Shown in pieces: positions 63,763-64,000 of a stretch of 64,000 bases of DNA (position 1 is the first letter of the stretch; each line of letters opens with the position of its first letter). The stretch is from Paracoccus sp. JM45 (GTDB lineage Bacteria; Pseudomonadota; Alphaproteobacteria; Rhodobacterales; Rhodobacteraceae). A program made the position numbers and the translations under genes. Location: positions 36,255 through 100,254 of the forward strand of contig NZ_QQVY01000005.1 in the NCBI RefSeq assembly GCF_003590715.1, read 5' to 3'. Under the pieces are notes generated by a model, which searched no databases, was not told the DNA's origin, and saw only the letters and a program-made list of their open reading frames with translations.

Positions 63763-64000
63763 CGCGCGGCTTTTTCGGCTGCCTTGGCCTTATTCCACAA
63801 CTGGTCCATTTCGGTCAGGTCGCTGTCTTCGGGACGGCGGCCTGTTGCGGCCAGATCGGCCTCGATACTTCCGAAGCGGCGGGTGAATTTGGTATTGGCG
63901 CGACGCAGGGCCAGTTCCGGATCGATCTTCAGATGACGGGCCAGATTGGCCATCACGAACATCAGATCGCCGAACTCTTCCTCCAATTCGTCCTGACCAA
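63759..64000 (-). CDS. mazG: Nucleoside triphosphate pyrophosphohydrolase MazG (3' end, partial)
   Basis: The C-terminal 79 or so residues of a MazG protein; the frame runs off the window's right edge. DELEEEFGDLMFVMANLARHLKIDPELALRRANTKFTRRF matches the C-terminal MazG domain with its acidic metal-binding residues; the tail ends in MDQLWNKAKAAEKAAR. Convergent with dusA with a four-base overlap. Confidence 0.93.
   Translation of the reverse strand, partial: GQDELEEEFGDLMFVMANLARHLKIDPELALRRANTKFTRRFGSIEADLAATGRRPEDSDLTEMDQLWNKAKAAEKAAR

Overview
The window is a gene-dense, G+C-rich chromosomal segment that looks like a member of the Rhodobacteraceae/Paracoccaceae (Alphaproteobacteria). The pointers are an initiator tRNA of the kind that closes rrn operons in this group, many dicarboxylic/peptide ABC cassettes, Tat-exported PhoX, an FMN riboswitch in front of ribH alone, and a TPP riboswitch in front of a short ThiC. 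No phage, insertion sequence, CRISPR array or rRNA gene is visible. Five tRNAs are present: fMet, Arg(CCG), Asn(GTT), Val(CAC), plus none hidden elsewhere that I could find (so four complete and one, fMet, cut by the window edge counted among them: fMet partial, Arg, Asn, Val).

Layout. 1-4.7 kb: end of a presumed rrn operon (tRNA-fMet), a 5'-truncated AGE-family epimerase, then an A+T-richer block encoding a phosphorelay (cysteine-free molybdopterin-fold periplasmic protein, hybrid kinase with Hpt, NarL-type regulator). 4.7-8.8 kb: a polar amino-acid ABC transporter with a homocysteine S-methyltransferase. 8.9-13.5 kb: Zn/Cd/Pb P-type ATPase with its divergent MerR regulator and a textbook 19-bp-spacer promoter, then PhoX phosphatase. 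13.6-37.3 kb: an accessory catabolic region for amide-type nitrogen compounds: racemase-like protein, two dipeptide-type ABC operons, an NMT1-type ABC operon ending in a cytoplasmic gamma-glutamyltransferase, a cytosine-deaminase-like amidohydrolase, two M20 hydrolases, an acetamidase/formamidase, and GntR and LysR regulators.

37.3-43 kb: two small-protein genes in an A+T-rich gap, tRNA-Arg, tpiA, two Fe-S assembly genes, tgt, FMN riboswitch-ribH, and an old yellow enzyme. 43.2-48.5 kb: DeoR regulator, fbp, fba, an arsenate-type GAPDH and ArsJ, i.e. the 1-arseno-3-phosphoglycerate detoxification pair embedded in a gluconeogenic/Calvin-type operon with no ArsR or arsenate reductase beside it. 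This is the most interesting block.

48.6-51 kb: TetR (NemR-like operator), a CurA-type reductase and a DJ-1/Hsp31 protein, a probable reactive-electrophile defence operon. 51.1-55.2 kb: membrane-anchored triheme cytochrome c with an IorAB-type molybdenum hydroxylase, a probable periplasmic aldehyde or N-heterocycle oxidase. 55.3-64 kb: TPP riboswitch-thiC, tRNA-Asn, a metallo-beta-lactamase-fold hydrolase, an EnvZ-type kinase with no adjacent regulator, lon, tRNA-Val, dusA and the 3' end of mazG.

Start codons were chosen by ribosome-binding site and family alignment; several are GTG or TTG. All functional calls are from reading motifs by eye; no database search was run.
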